64,000 nucleotides of DNA from positions 1 to 64,000 of the forward strand of contig JAFABI010000029.1 in assembly GCA_023426125.1 (NCBI GenBank), in the 5' to 3' direction. Every line of letters starts with the position of its first letter. Position 1 is the first letter of the stretch. Source of the DNA: Bacillota bacterium (GTDB lineage: Bacteria > Bacillota > Clostridia > Acetivibrionales > DTU013). The notes under the pieces are model-generated. The model was not told the origin of the DNA and ran no database searches. It saw nothing but the letters and a program-made list of their open reading frames with translations. Below are positions 9,040 to 17,918 of the stretch, piece after piece. A program made the position numbers and the translations under genes.

Positions 9040-10437
9040 ATGGAGGCTACGTTTACGGCTGGAGCAAAAAAACTCTCGGAAGCGGTGAAAATAAGGACGG
9101 TTTCAAACATTGACCCCACGAAAACCCAATGGGATCAATTTATACAGCTGCATCACCTTCTGGAGCAGCTTTTTCCCCTGGTGCACCGGAATATGGAGAA
9201 AACGGTTGTCAACACCTACAGTCTGATATTTCACTGGAAAAGCACAACCGGCGGCAAGGGCGGCAGCAGCTCCGGCGCATGCAAAAAGCCCATCCTGTTT
9301 ACTGCGCACATGGATGTGGTGCCGGTGGAAGAGGGGACCGGGCAGGACTGGAAATACGGCCCCTTCAGCGGTGAAATCGCAGATGGCCGCGTATGGGGCA
9401 GGGGAACGCTGGATACCAAGATCCATATGATCGCGGCATTGGAAGCGGCGGAGCGGCTCCTGGCGGAAGGCTATGCCCCTGAAAGGGATGTTTATTTTGC
9501 ATTCGGCCATGATGAGGAAGTAGGAGGGCTGGAAGGCGCTTTCCAGATCGCGGAGCACTTTAAAAAAATAGGAGTGGAATTTGAATTCGTCCTTGATGAA
9601 GGCGGATGCGTGACCGACGAGATCATACCGCAGGTTAAAAGGCCGCTTGCGCTGATTGGTGTGGGGGAAAAGGGGTATGCTAACATCCGGCTGACTGCTT
9701 CGGGAGACGGCGGGCATAGCTCCATGCCGCCCGTGCATTCGGCGCTGGGCATGGTTTCACAGGCGATTTGCCGCCTTGAGAGACGCCGCTGCAAAACCAG
9801 GCTTATCAAGCCTGTAAAGGAGTTCCTTCAAAAAACCGCTCCTTACATGGTCGGGGTGAACCGCTTGATTTTATCCAATTTGTGGCTTTTCAAACCGGTT
9901 TTTCTTGCTGTCTTTTCCAGGACCAAAAGCGGGAGCGCGATGCTTCGGACCACTACTGCCGCCACCATGGCGGAAGCCAGTACGGCGCCGAATGTTCTGC
10001 CGCAAAAGGCTTCGGCCGTCATCAACTTCAGGATTCTGCCGGGAGAAACCGGCCAGGATCTGATCCGCCATATCCGGAAGGTTACCGATGGAATTCCCCT
10101 TGACCTGGAACCTCTGGTACTGGATGAACCTTCGCGTATATCTTCTACGGATACGGAGGGGTATGTGACCATTGAACGATTAACGAAAAGGCTATACCCC
10201 GATGCAGTGGTCGTGCCGTATATTGCGCTGGCCAGCACCGATGCAAGAAAATATGAGCCGGTCTGCCGCAACATCTACAGATTCACACCCTACAGGATCC
10301 ATAATTCGGAAATGGGCATGATGCATGGCACCAATGAGAACATATCCGTTGAAAATGTGGACCGCTGCATTGAGTTTTTTTATCTGGCAATTCAAGGAGT
10401 CTTGACAAGAAAAAAGCTTGATGCAAGGCGGCATTGA
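9040..10437 (+). CDS. M20-family metallopeptidase (PM20D1/CPS1-like)
   Basis: Di-zinc aminoacylase or carboxypeptidase, 465 residues. The ligands and catalytic residues of M20 are all visible: AHMDVVP (His and Asp), GRGTLDTK (bridging Asp), GHDEEVGG (catalytic Glu and ligand Glu), LDEGG, and MHGTNE near the end. An inserted dimerisation domain begins around VGEKGYANIRL, where GGHSSMP is the usual His motif. The length and GRGTLDTK variant point to the PM20D1/Cps1 subgroup rather than DapE or ArgE. There is no signal peptide, so it is cytosolic. It follows the YfcC-type carrier closely and probably hydrolyses what that carrier imports (inference). Confidence 0.87.
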   Translation: MEATFTAGAKKLSEAVKIRTVSNIDPTKTQWDQFIQLHHLLEQLFPLVHRNMEKTVVNTYSLIFHWKSTTGGKGGSSSGACKKPILFTAHMDVVPVEEGTGQDWKYGPFSGEIADGRVWGRGTLDTKIHMIAALEAAERLLAEGYAPERDVYFAFGHDEEVGGLEGAFQIAEHFKKIGVEFEFVLDEGGCVTDEIIPQVKRPLALIGVGEKGYANIRLTASGDGGHSSMPPVHSALGMVSQAICRLERRRCKTRLIKPVKEFLQKTAPYMVGVNRLILSNLWLFKPVFLAVFSRTKSGSAMLRTTTAATMAEASTAPNVLPQKASAVINFRILPGETGQDLIRHIRKVTDGIPLDLEPLVLDEPSRISSTDTEGYVTIERLTKRLYPDAVVVPYIALASTDARKYEPVCRNIYRFTPYRIHNSEMGMMHGTNENISVENVDRCIEFFYLAIQGVLTRKKLDARRH

Positions 10438-10453
10438 CCGGAAGGCATTCAAT

Positions 10454-10600
10454 GTAGGGGCGGCCATTGGCCGTCCGTCCGTGACAATAAGCACAAACCA
10501 TAGTGAACGGTATAGAGTGGCGGAAAAGAAGCATCCCTTGGTGAATAGGATTTTGCTATCATAGATTGCATTCCGCGGACGCGCAATGCGCGCCCCTACA
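10454..10600. repeat. Two palindromic intergenic repeats
   Basis: GTAGGGGCGGCCATTGGCC continues to 10477 as one unit; an inverted GGACGCGCAATGCGCGCCCC unit lies near 10577-10596. They belong to the same families seen at 125-147, 3753-3773, 23345-23391 and 37101-37170. The 233-bp gap between the M20 gene and the DUF4364 gene holds nothing else I can support. Confidence 0.8.
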
Positions 10601-10670
10601 CTTCTACAAATACATGTGTCCACTTGGAGGTATGGGTGTTGATTCGAAGGAATGGCGTGGGATAACCCTG

Positions 10671-11210
10671 CTATTCCCTTTGCTTTGTAAGAATGTTGAT
10701 GATTTCCGCATAGATATCCTGGGTGTGGTTTTTCCAGTTGCTGCAGATCGTCCGCGCGTCATTTCTGGTTCCTACCGTCACATTGATTTCCATCAAAGTA
10801 AAATTGTCTTCGCCAACCTTGCAGCGGGCGGTAAACTCATTTTCGCTTTCAGGCATAAAATCCGCCGTTATCAGTGTCTCGTTCCGGATATTCTTGCGAA
10901 TAGCCGCGATGGAATTGTCGATTCTTCCTTTGATCCCGGGGGGAATCAGCCCTGAAAAGTAGCCAAGGCTTTGTTTCCCTGCCTGTGTGATTTTATACGG
11001 CGCTTTGTCGTCCGAAGCCTCCGTTTCCAGGAATTTCCCTTCAAGAAGCTCGTTCAGAAACTGCTGCTGCAGGAAATAATTCATAAATTTGTTTTCCTGG
11101 ATCAATTTCGTTAGCTGCAGGTTGCTTACCGGAACGCTTATTTTATCGATAAGGTATAGCAGAATCAGCTTGTTTTCCACTACTTCCCTGTTGCTTCCCA
11201 GCGAATTCAT
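10671..11210 (-). CDS. DUF4364 family protein
   Basis: A 179-residue soluble protein matching the clostridial DUF4364 family, with the usual beginning (ENKLILLYLIDKI...LTKLIQENKFMNYF). The first 80 residues look like a winged-helix DNA-binding fold, followed by an alpha/beta domain. The function is not established; a transcription-regulator role is plausible. The start at 11210 has AAAGGAAG about 8 nt upstream on the minus strand. The next minus-strand gene upstream is a small secreted protein about 100 bp away, without an obvious link. Confidence 0.75.
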   Translation of the reverse strand: MNSLGSNREVVENKLILLYLIDKISVPVSNLQLTKLIQENKFMNYFLQQQFLNELLEGKFLETEASDDKAPYKITQAGKQSLGYFSGLIPPGIKGRIDNSIAAIRKNIRNETLITADFMPESENEFTARCKVGEDNFTLMEINVTVGTRNDARTICSNWKNHTQDIYAEIINILTKQRE

Positions 11211-11312
11211 TAAAAAGTCTTCCTTTCATCGGAGCGATATCACCTTAGCGGCGGATGCCATTGCCGGTAAGATGCTTTTCATTATAGCACAAGTAGTGGA
11301 TATATTCCAATA

Positions 11313-11636
11313 TTACCTGTTTGTTTTGGGTTTTACAAGAAATTTGGGATCAATCCCGGCATTCCCCGGTATTAGCATTTTGGGATCACAATTGTATTTT
11401 GGGTTAACAAGAATTCCGCTGTCGTTTGAATTGGAAGTTGCCGCGTTCTTGGTTTCCGGGTCTGTTTTGCCATAGGCTCCGGTGTTTTCCGCATTTGCAT
11501 TATTTACGCCGGAGGTTCCGGAAACATTGGCCGGCTTAACTGCAGCATCCTGCGACTCGCCCATGCTTATTGTTGATGAACAGGTGCCGATGGCTATTGT
11601 ACAGACGACGCATAAAATTATTTTATAGATTTTCAT
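11313..11636 (-). CDS. Small secreted low-complexity protein, function unknown
   Basis: A 107-residue protein with a short signal-like N-terminus (MKIYKIILCVVCTIAIG) and then an Asn/Ala/Ser-rich disordered chain ending in short Pro/Lys motifs. Cys19 is preceded by IGT, which is a poor lipobox, so lipoprotein status is doubtful. The start is well supported (GAGGTGA 6 nt upstream on the minus strand). It lies 59 bp after the FAD oxidoreductase on the same strand and may be cotranscribed. I recognise no family. Confidence 0.55.
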   Translation of the reverse strand: MKIYKIILCVVCTIAIGTCSSTISMGESQDAAVKPANVSGTSGVNNANAENTGAYGKTDPETKNAATSNSNDSGILVNPKYNCDPKMLIPGNAGIDPKFLVKPKTNR

Positions 11637-11695
11637 GAAATCACCTCAAACCTTAGACCGGGTAAATCTGGAAAAAGTTCCGGGCACCCCGGGTG

Positions 11696-12772
11696 CTACA
11701 AAAAATGTGTTTTGATAAAATTATAGAGTTTTGCGCCGGGAGAGCCCTGTGATACTCTAAATAAGGGATTTTTATAGATCATGGTTTTATATGCCGGCAT
11801 ATCCAGAAGGGTCAGTATATTGTCGAAATCCTCATTTTTCATGCCATTCATTGCGATCCTGTATTCATGAAGCACGGCCATTTTTTTAAGGAACGGCTTC
11901 ATCGCTTTATTATAATCCAGCTTCATCGCGATGGATTTTCCTGCCAGCAGTCCGCTGATAACGCAATTAATGGTGCCGAAACCGATGAAATCATCCATAA
12001 ATCCCCCTGCCAGACCGCAAAAATACAAATTGCCGATCTGGACGGGACTAACCCTTCCGATCTTATGCGGGATATCCAGTGTTTTGTTTATCGTATAACT
12101 TATATTTTCCATCATCAGAAAGTTGTTCCAGAAACTGTCCACCTGGTAAGGGTTGATGCCGTTCACAAGCAGGACAAGCTTTGCCTGCTCCTGTGTATCC
12201 GGCACAAAATAAGCGTAGGAAGCTTTTGCATATTCCGTGTTCAGCCACACTTTTATAGAGTCCGTTTTAAATTTCCCGGTAAGTGTGGCCATACGTGAGC
12301 AGGCAGAGTATTTCGTGGTTAAAATCCCCATATCTTCCGCTTCACTCAAGGAGCCGGAAGCAATAACAACATGGTCGAATTTATTTTTTATATCGCGATA
12401 GTATATGTCTGTATTCAGATGGATGGGAGAAGTTAACAATCTTCTGATCTGATTGGTCATAGAGTCGCTGAAGCTCCCCCGTCTAAATACCCATCCCAGA
12501 TTTCCCTTTACGGTGGTGGTTTTGTTGGGCGATTTCATAATTAATTCATTCAATCGGTAGTGGGGAGTGAGATCAAGGTGATGATTCTTTTTCATATAAT
12601 GATAAGGATCGCTAATGGGAATATTGAACATTCTCAGCTGGATTGCCGGGAGTTCAATGTTCTCTCCAATGAGGCTGGACCTTTCGAAAATTTGCGGAAA
12701 TATTCCGTTTCTTTCCAATTCATAAGCGCATGCCAGCCCTGCCAGCCCTGCGCCGATAATAGCCACATTCAT
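11696..12772 (-). CDS. FAD-dependent oxidoreductase, geranylgeranyl-reductase-like (paralog 1)
   Basis: A 358-residue flavoprotein with an N-terminal dinucleotide-binding motif (MNVAIIGAGLAGLACAYEL, residues 1-19) followed by Glu at the end of beta-2 (FERSSLIGE), and a C-terminal FAD-contact stretch (YFCGLAGGFMDDFIGFGT, then small residues) like that of the geranylgeranyl reductase/flavin monooxygenase group. The reaction is unknown. A same-length paralog lies at 36012-37091 and shares the overall order, including an ASGxxSEAxxxGI motif near residue 140. AGGAGG sits 8 nt before the start. The catalytic surroundings differ between the two, so different substrates are likely. Confidence 0.72.
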   Translation of the reverse strand: MNVAIIGAGLAGLACAYELERNGIFPQIFERSSLIGENIELPAIQLRMFNIPISDPYHYMKKNHHLDLTPHYRLNELIMKSPNKTTTVKGNLGWVFRRGSFSDSMTNQIRRLLTSPIHLNTDIYYRDIKNKFDHVVIASGSLSEAEDMGILTTKYSACSRMATLTGKFKTDSIKVWLNTEYAKASYAYFVPDTQEQAKLVLLVNGINPYQVDSFWNNFLMMENISYTINKTLDIPHKIGRVSPVQIGNLYFCGLAGGFMDDFIGFGTINCVISGLLAGKSIAMKLDYNKAMKPFLKKMAVLHEYRIAMNGMKNEDFDNILTLLDMPAYKTMIYKNPLFRVSQGSPGAKLYNFIKTHFL

Positions 12773-13090
12773 TGCTTGTCCTCCTGAAATACTGAGTACT
12801 GCAAATTAAAGTACGCGTACCAGTTTTATACTCAACCGGAGTTATTAATACTGTAGCAAAACAAACCTTGACCTATCGGCATTTATGCGCCTTCCGGAAA
12901 TGGTGCGGACGCTTCGTAAGTACTATTTCCGGAAGGATAAATAAAAATGCTTCACTGTAGTATTATATGAAAAAAATCAATAATCATTAAATTCTTTACA
13001 GCATAATTTGTTGGCCCCTCGCAATAATTATTTTGATATGCTATAATCGGATTGGTAATATGCAGGAAAGCATATCAAAGAGGTGGAATT
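12773..13090. other. 318-bp intergenic region with a perfect 12-bp inverted repeat
   Basis: CCTTCCGGAAAT (12890-12901) and ATTTCCGGAAGG (12925-12936) are exact complements across a 23-nt spacer. There is no T tract, so it does not look like a terminator. The rest is AT-rich divergent promoter space between the FAD oxidoreductase and the QueG-like gene; TATAAT at 13042-13047 may be a -10 box but I find no matching -35. Confidence 0.65.
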
Positions 13091-13774
13091 TTGGATCTTA
13101 TGCTCAGGCTGGAAGAAAAACTGAAGGAATGGGGAGCTTCCCTCGTTGGGTTTTCCAATGTGCGGGAGAAGCTGGCTCCGGCGCTGAACAAGTATCCGTA
13201 TGCCGTATCCGTCGGCGTCAGGCTTTCGGACGCCATCATTGACGAAATTACGGACAAACCGACATTTACCTATTTCCATCATTATCGTACCGTAAACGCC
13301 CTGATCGATCAGATAACCCTCCGTGGGATGCTGTTGATCCAGGAGTCGGGCTTTAAAGCGCTGGCAGTCCCGGCGTCTCAAACGGTCAATGATGCGGAGG
13401 ACGCCCACTTTGGACTGTTTCAGCATAAGACCGCCGCAGTCATGGCAGGCCTTGGATGGATAGGCAGAAGCGGTCTTTTTATAAGTCGTCTTTACGGGCC
13501 CAGAATAAGGCTGGGGACGCTTCTGACCAATATGCCCGCAGCTTACGCCGGGGAAACCGTGCAACAGAATTGCGGTGATTGCAGGCTTTGCGTGCAAAGC
13601 TGCCCGGCAATGGCATTGACGGGCAACTGCTGGGAGGCCGGCTGCGACAGGAGCAGACTTGTTGATGTAAACGCCTGCAGCAATTATATGACGTCCCGGT
13701 TCAAGCATATTGGCAGAGGAGCGGTATGCGGCATATGCGTACGGGTATGTCCCTGGGGCGCTAAAAACCGCTGA
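13091..13774 (+). CDS. QueG-like protein with two [4Fe-4S] clusters, short form
   Basis: A 227-residue iron-sulfur protein. The C-terminus has two ferredoxin-type clusters: CGDCRLCVQSCP and, after a Cys-containing link (CWEAGC...ACSNYM), CGICVRVCPWG. This and GLGWIGRSGLFIS resemble the ferredoxin half of epoxyqueuosine reductase QueG and related corrinoid-reducing proteins. QueG is usually about 350-390 residues with a longer cobalamin-binding N-terminal part and, often, C-terminal HEAT repeats; both are reduced or missing here. It may be a related reductase with another substrate. TTG 13091 follows AGAGGTGG by 4 nt; ATG 13100 is an alternative. Confidence 0.7.
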   Translation: MDLMLRLEEKLKEWGASLVGFSNVREKLAPALNKYPYAVSVGVRLSDAIIDEITDKPTFTYFHHYRTVNALIDQITLRGMLLIQESGFKALAVPASQTVNDAEDAHFGLFQHKTAAVMAGLGWIGRSGLFISRLYGPRIRLGTLLTNMPAAYAGETVQQNCGDCRLCVQSCPAMALTGNCWEAGCDRSRLVDVNACSNYMTSRFKHIGRGAVCGICVRVCPWGAKNR

Positions 13775-13982
13775 GGACAATGGCAATACTTTAACAGCGA
13801 TTGTATTACAGCAAAAATTTCATTTATTCGCCCTGCGGATGCATCGCCGACGTCCTGATGCAGTATTTCCTCATGGATAGATTGGTGTTTTTGCCGGTGT
13901 ATTTGTGGTAATAAGTGTAGTAAATGTTACATAAAATATAACTTGCACGGAATTGTACGGATGGACCAATGGGGGTGGACAA

Positions 13983-15263
13983 ATGATAAAAAAGGAAATA
14001 ATCGCCCTTCTGCTGGCGGGAGGGCAGGGGAGCAGGCTGGGAGTACTTACCAAGAAGATAGCCAAGCCTGCCGTGCTTTATGGGGGCAAGTACAGGATCA
14101 TTGATTTTGCGTTGAGCAATTGCGTTAATTCCCGGATCGATACGGTCGGCGTGCTGACCCAATATCAGCCGCTGAAACTGAATTCCCACATAGGCATTGG
14201 AAAGCCATGGGATATGGACCGGATGAACGGCGGTGTGACCATACTTTCGCCATACCTGAAGGAAGAAAGCGGCGACTGGTACAAGGGTACTGCCAATGCG
14301 GTGTTTCAGAACATCGACTATGTGGATAAGCTTGCTCCTCACTATGTCATCATCCTATCCGGAGATCATATTTACAAGATGAATTATTCCGCCATGCTGG
14401 AATTCCATAAGAAATCCGATGCGGACGCCACCATTTCGGTGATCGACGTACCCATGGAAGAGGCATCAAGATATGGGATTATGAATACCTATGAAAACGG
14501 AAAGATCTATGAATTTGAAGAAAAGCCCGCAGCCCCCAAAAGTAGGCTGGCATCCATGGGCGTATATATATTTACCTGGAAGGTGCTGAGGGAATATCTT
14601 GTCAGGGATGACGCCCTCAAGGGCTCGGAGCATGATTTCGGCAAGAACATTATTCCCATGATGCTGTTTGAAGGCCGCAGCATGTGGGCTTATAATTACA
14701 AGGGCTACTGGCGGGATGTAGGGACCATTCAGGCATACTGGGAATCCAATATGGATCTGATAAAGAGAGTTCCCGAATTCAATTTATACGATCCCTCGTG
14801 GAAGATATACACGCCCAACCCTGTAAAGCCTGCGCATTATATCGGACCCGGCGGCAGCGTCAAGACCTCCCTGGTGGCGGAAGGCTGCATGATTTATGGG
14901 AAGGTCCGGAATTCCATACTGTTTCCGGGAGTGTTTGTGGAGGAAGGCGTTGAAATAGAGGATTCCATCATCATGTCCAATTCCAGGATCGGCGCCGGGA
15001 GCAAAATCACGCAGTGCATCTTAAGTGAAAATGTGGAAATCGGAGCCAATGTGGTCGTGGGCAAAGGCGAAAACAGAATCAATGCAAACAAACCGAATAT
15101 CTATAATTCCGGAATAACCGTCATCGGAGAAAGAGCGGTTGTGCCTGACGGAACGGAAATCGGACGGAACGTGATGGTGGATAACAATGCCCTGCCGGAG
15201 GACTTCTGCGGCTTAAGGGTGTCTTCAGGGGAGAATGTCTTCAGGGGGAGTGAATGCGAATGA
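13983..15263 (+). CDS. glgC: Glucose-1-phosphate adenylyltransferase
   Basis: Makes ADP-glucose from glucose-1-phosphate and ATP, the first committed step of glycogen synthesis. The nucleotidyl-transferase motif is LLAGGQGSRLG (about residues 9-19), followed by AKPAV and the ILSGDHIYKMNY catalytic stretch. The C-terminal third is a left-handed beta-helix (MIYGKVRNSILFPGVFVEEG). 426 residues is in the usual range for Firmicute GlgC. ATG 13983 is preceded by GGGGGTGG. It overlaps glgD by 4 bp (ATGA), so the two are translationally coupled and likely form the GlgC-GlgD complex. Confidence 0.94.
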   Translation: MIKKEIIALLLAGGQGSRLGVLTKKIAKPAVLYGGKYRIIDFALSNCVNSRIDTVGVLTQYQPLKLNSHIGIGKPWDMDRMNGGVTILSPYLKEESGDWYKGTANAVFQNIDYVDKLAPHYVIILSGDHIYKMNYSAMLEFHKKSDADATISVIDVPMEEASRYGIMNTYENGKIYEFEEKPAAPKSRLASMGVYIFTWKVLREYLVRDDALKGSEHDFGKNIIPMMLFEGRSMWAYNYKGYWRDVGTIQAYWESNMDLIKRVPEFNLYDPSWKIYTPNPVKPAHYIGPGGSVKTSLVAEGCMIYGKVRNSILFPGVFVEEGVEIEDSIIMSNSRIGAGSKITQCILSENVEIGANVVVGKGENRINANKPNIYNSGITVIGERAVVPDGTEIGRNVMVDNNALPEDFCGLRVSSGENVFRGSECE

Positions 15264-16381
15264 CAAATACCATGGGCCTGATACTGACAGGCTGGAAAAA
15301 ACATAAGCTGAAAGACCTTTCAACCATCCGGTCAAGCTCGGCGATCCCGGTAGGAGGGAAATACAGAGCAATCGATTTCGTGCTTTCCAACATGGTCAAT
15401 TCCGGAATAACCAATGTGGGAGTAATGACGCAGTACAGCTTCCGCTCCCTGATGGATCACCTTGGCTCGGGCAAGGAATGGGATCTGGACAGAAGATACG
15501 ACGGACTTTTCATCTTTCCGCCTTCTCTGGCAGGAGATGATACGGGATGGTACAAAGGCAGCGCCGACGCCATGTATAACAATCTTTCCTTCCTGAAACG
15601 CAGCAATGAGGATTATGTAGTTATCGCCCAGGGGAATGGGATCTATAAAGTGCTTTTTGACGATATGCTGAATTTCCATATGGAAAGCAATGCGGATATT
15701 ACGTTGGCATACAGAGACATGGGCGACCTGCCCAGGGATGAACTATCCCAGCTGGGAGTGGTGAAAGTTTCGGAGGACCACCGTATCACCGATTTACAGG
15801 AAAAACCGCAAAATCCGGAGACAGTTTTTGGCTCCATGGGAATCTATATTATTAAGCGGGAGCTTTTGATTTCCCTGCTGGAAGAGTGCATTGCCCATGG
15901 AAATTATGATTTTGTAAAGGATATCCTGATCCGGAAGCTGGATAAGCTCGGCATATACGGCTACAAGTTCAACGGCTACTGGAGAGGCTTCTCTACCATA
16001 CAGATGTACTACAGGTGCAATATGGAACTGCTTGACCCTGAAATCAGAAGGCAGCTTTTTATTGAAAACGGGAAAATCTATACCAAGGTAAAGGACGAAG
16101 CTCCTACAAAATACAACGAAGAAGCTGCTGCCGTCAATTCCATTATTGCCGATGGGTGCATCATCGAAGGGACAGTTGAGAACAGTGTACTTTTCCGGGG
16201 TGTGACCGTATGCAAAGGTGCGGTGATCAGAAACAGTATCGTCATGCAGGGCTCTCTGATCGGCGAGAATTCCCAGCTGGATTATGCCATCCTCGACAAG
16301 AACGTTGTGATGTCCAGAGGCAGAAACCTGAAGGGAGAACCCAGCTGGCCCATTGTCATCGGCAAGAATGCGGTTGTCTGA
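15260..16381 (+). CDS. glgD: GlgD, non-catalytic or accessory subunit of ADP-glucose pyrophosphorylase
   Basis: Paralog of GlgC found beside it in many Firmicutes, where it forms a heterotetramer and raises GlgC activity. The protein keeps the fold (LSNMVNSGITNVGVMTQY, C-terminal beta-helix). The N-terminal phosphate-binding loop is degenerate: the GlgC motif LLAGGQGSRLG is here LILTGWKKHKLKD, and the GDH of GlgC is GNG (QGNGIYKV). ATG 15260 overlaps the glgC stop and lies 9 nt after GGGGGAG; ATG 15254 is in frame but too close to the site. No glgA, glgB or glgP is visible downstream. Confidence 0.93.
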   Translation: MTNTMGLILTGWKKHKLKDLSTIRSSSAIPVGGKYRAIDFVLSNMVNSGITNVGVMTQYSFRSLMDHLGSGKEWDLDRRYDGLFIFPPSLAGDDTGWYKGSADAMYNNLSFLKRSNEDYVVIAQGNGIYKVLFDDMLNFHMESNADITLAYRDMGDLPRDELSQLGVVKVSEDHRITDLQEKPQNPETVFGSMGIYIIKRELLISLLEECIAHGNYDFVKDILIRKLDKLGIYGYKFNGYWRGFSTIQMYYRCNMELLDPEIRRQLFIENGKIYTKVKDEAPTKYNEEAAAVNSIIADGCIIEGTVENSVLFRGVTVCKGAVIRNSIVMQGSLIGENSQLDYAILDKNVVMSRGRNLKGEPSWPIVIGKNAVV

Positions 16382-16415
16382 TGTGCCGGCGTTGATATGG
16401 AAAATAATACTGCTG

Positions 16416-16444
16416 TTGAGCATAAAGTATAACATTGGTATAAT
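16416..16444 (+). promoter_or_regulatory. SigA-type promoter
   Basis: TTGAGC (16416-16421), a 17-bp spacer and a perfect TATAAT (16439-16444), 35 bp before the start of the 127-residue gene. This suggests the gene is transcribed separately from glgCD. Confidence 0.65.
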
Positions 16445-16479
16445 GGTATAGAATTTGGTGGGAAAGAAGGAGTGCGGAC

Positions 16480-16863
16480 ATGTTAAGTGAATCCAACTTC
16501 ATTGCTAGAATGTCGGGGAGGAAGGCAGGAAGCTACTATATCGACTATACGGGCGCTTACAAAATCATTGAAATAGCCAAAGTGGCGGGCATGGAGCCCT
16601 CTGCAGTCAAGGAGATCTATCAGAAAAACGGCGGAGTTTATGACGATTCCCAGGATGTGTATTACTTCAATAGCCTTGATGCGGCCAATAAGGTCATTTC
16701 CGAAATCTGCGGCAATGTCCGAATCGACCGGAAAGGCAGGCTGATTTTCCTTACGGAAGCGGAAATCGAGTACTTGAGAAAAGCGCTGATCAATGAAGGA
16801 GGCAACAACATACATATCAGCAGCAAGGTGAAAGACGCCATATTCAAGAAATTGAACGGATAG
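16480..16863 (+). CDS. Conserved-looking hypothetical protein, 127 residues
   Basis: I do not recognise this protein. It is soluble, charged, and appears mixed alpha/beta, with no signal peptide, membrane segment or metal motif. A region like YYFNSLDAANKVISEI is followed by a KGRLIFLTEAEIEYLRKALI segment, suggesting helical packing or a small regulatory domain. AAGGAG precedes the ATG by about 7 nt, and it has its own promoter. It lies between glgCD and an amino-acid ABC operon with no obvious functional tie. Confidence 0.6.
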   Translation: MLSESNFIARMSGRKAGSYYIDYTGAYKIIEIAKVAGMEPSAVKEIYQKNGGVYDDSQDVYYFNSLDAANKVISEICGNVRIDRKGRLIFLTEAEIEYLRKALINEGGNNIHISSKVKDAIFKKLNG

Positions 16864-17008
16864 ATGCCATCCTGTTGGACCATGTAAAATTATTAAATTT
16901 TATATAATATTCAATATTGTAAATGGACAGGTTTTAATATAATATAGTTTTTATAAATACCACTTTACCAGAATGAAGTGGAAGAAACTACAAGGAGGAT
17001 GAAAAGGA

Positions 17009-17809
17009 ATGAGAATATTAATGAAAAAGAATCTTTTTGCACTGGCTGCTCTGGCAGTTCTTGCCGCATTTGTTTTCACCAGCTGTAACGCAAGCAATTC
17101 CAATGTACTGCGCGTAGGTGTGGATGATAGTTATCCGCCTATGGAGTATAAGGATGCGGATGGAAAAACCACAATAGGCTTCGACGTTGATGTGGCAAAT
17201 GAATTGGCGAAACGACTCGGGAAAACAAAAGTAGAGTTTGTATCAAATGATTGGACCGGTATTTTTGCAGCGCTGGAAACAGATAAGTTCGACGTAATTA
17301 TTTCTTCAGTAAGTATAAATGAAGAAAGGTTGGCAGAGCACTCCCTGACAGATCCGTATATAGCAAATAAGCTTGTTATTGTCACCAACAAGACAAATAC
17401 TGAAATTAAAGCGCCTGAAGATTTGAAAGAAAAGAAAGTCGGAGTTCAGGCAGGTACGACCTCCGAAGATTTTTGTACAGAGCTGATTGAAAAAGGGAAT
17501 ATGGCGGAAGCAAATCTTGGCACCTATCCTTTGGTGACACAGCCCTTCCTTGATCTTGATGCGGGTCGTATTGATGCAATTGTTGTCGATGTAGTGGTTG
17601 CAAAATATTATATAGCTAACAACAAGGATAAATACACTCTTGCATGGGAAAGCCCGGAAGCCGAGCCAATGGCATTCTGCTTCAAGAAGAAGGATACGGA
17701 ATTACGTGACAAGGCCAATGGGATATTAGTTGATATGCAAAATGACGGGACCATGAAAAAGATTTCCGAAAAATGGTTTGGTGAAGATGTTACAGCAAAT
17801 TTGAAGTAG
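17009..17809 (+). CDS. Polar amino-acid ABC transporter, substrate-binding lipoprotein
   Basis: Extracytoplasmic receptor of the family-3 solute-binding proteins (GlnH/HisJ/ArtJ group), tethered by lipid. The signal peptide ends in a lipobox (VFTSC, Cys26), and the mature protein begins with the typical VGVDDSYPPMEYKD and GFDVDVANELAKRLG. EKKVGVQAGTTSED is the second conserved block. AAGGAGG lies 10 nt before ATG 17009. It begins a three-gene operon with the permease and ATPase. The exact amino acid is not deducible; cystine, glutamine, arginine or lysine are all possible. Confidence 0.9.
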   Translation: MRILMKKNLFALAALAVLAAFVFTSCNASNSNVLRVGVDDSYPPMEYKDADGKTTIGFDVDVANELAKRLGKTKVEFVSNDWTGIFAALETDKFDVIISSVSINEERLAEHSLTDPYIANKLVIVTNKTNTEIKAPEDLKEKKVGVQAGTTSEDFCTELIEKGNMAEANLGTYPLVTQPFLDLDAGRIDAIVVDVVVAKYYIANNKDKYTLAWESPEAEPMAFCFKKKDTELRDKANGILVDMQNDGTMKKISEKWFGEDVTANLK

Positions 17810-17918
17810 AAGAAATTGATTTTGTGATATGTCTGATGTGCCGGGCGACCTGGGGTTTCCCGGCACATTGGAAGATAAAGATATAATATAGCAGCAAATA
17901 TATGGGGAGTTGTTAAGC

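Noticed and set aside
10566..10955. 129-residue plus-strand ORF
   Set aside because: Mostly the complement of the DUF4364 gene plus a repeat; the protein is not plausible.
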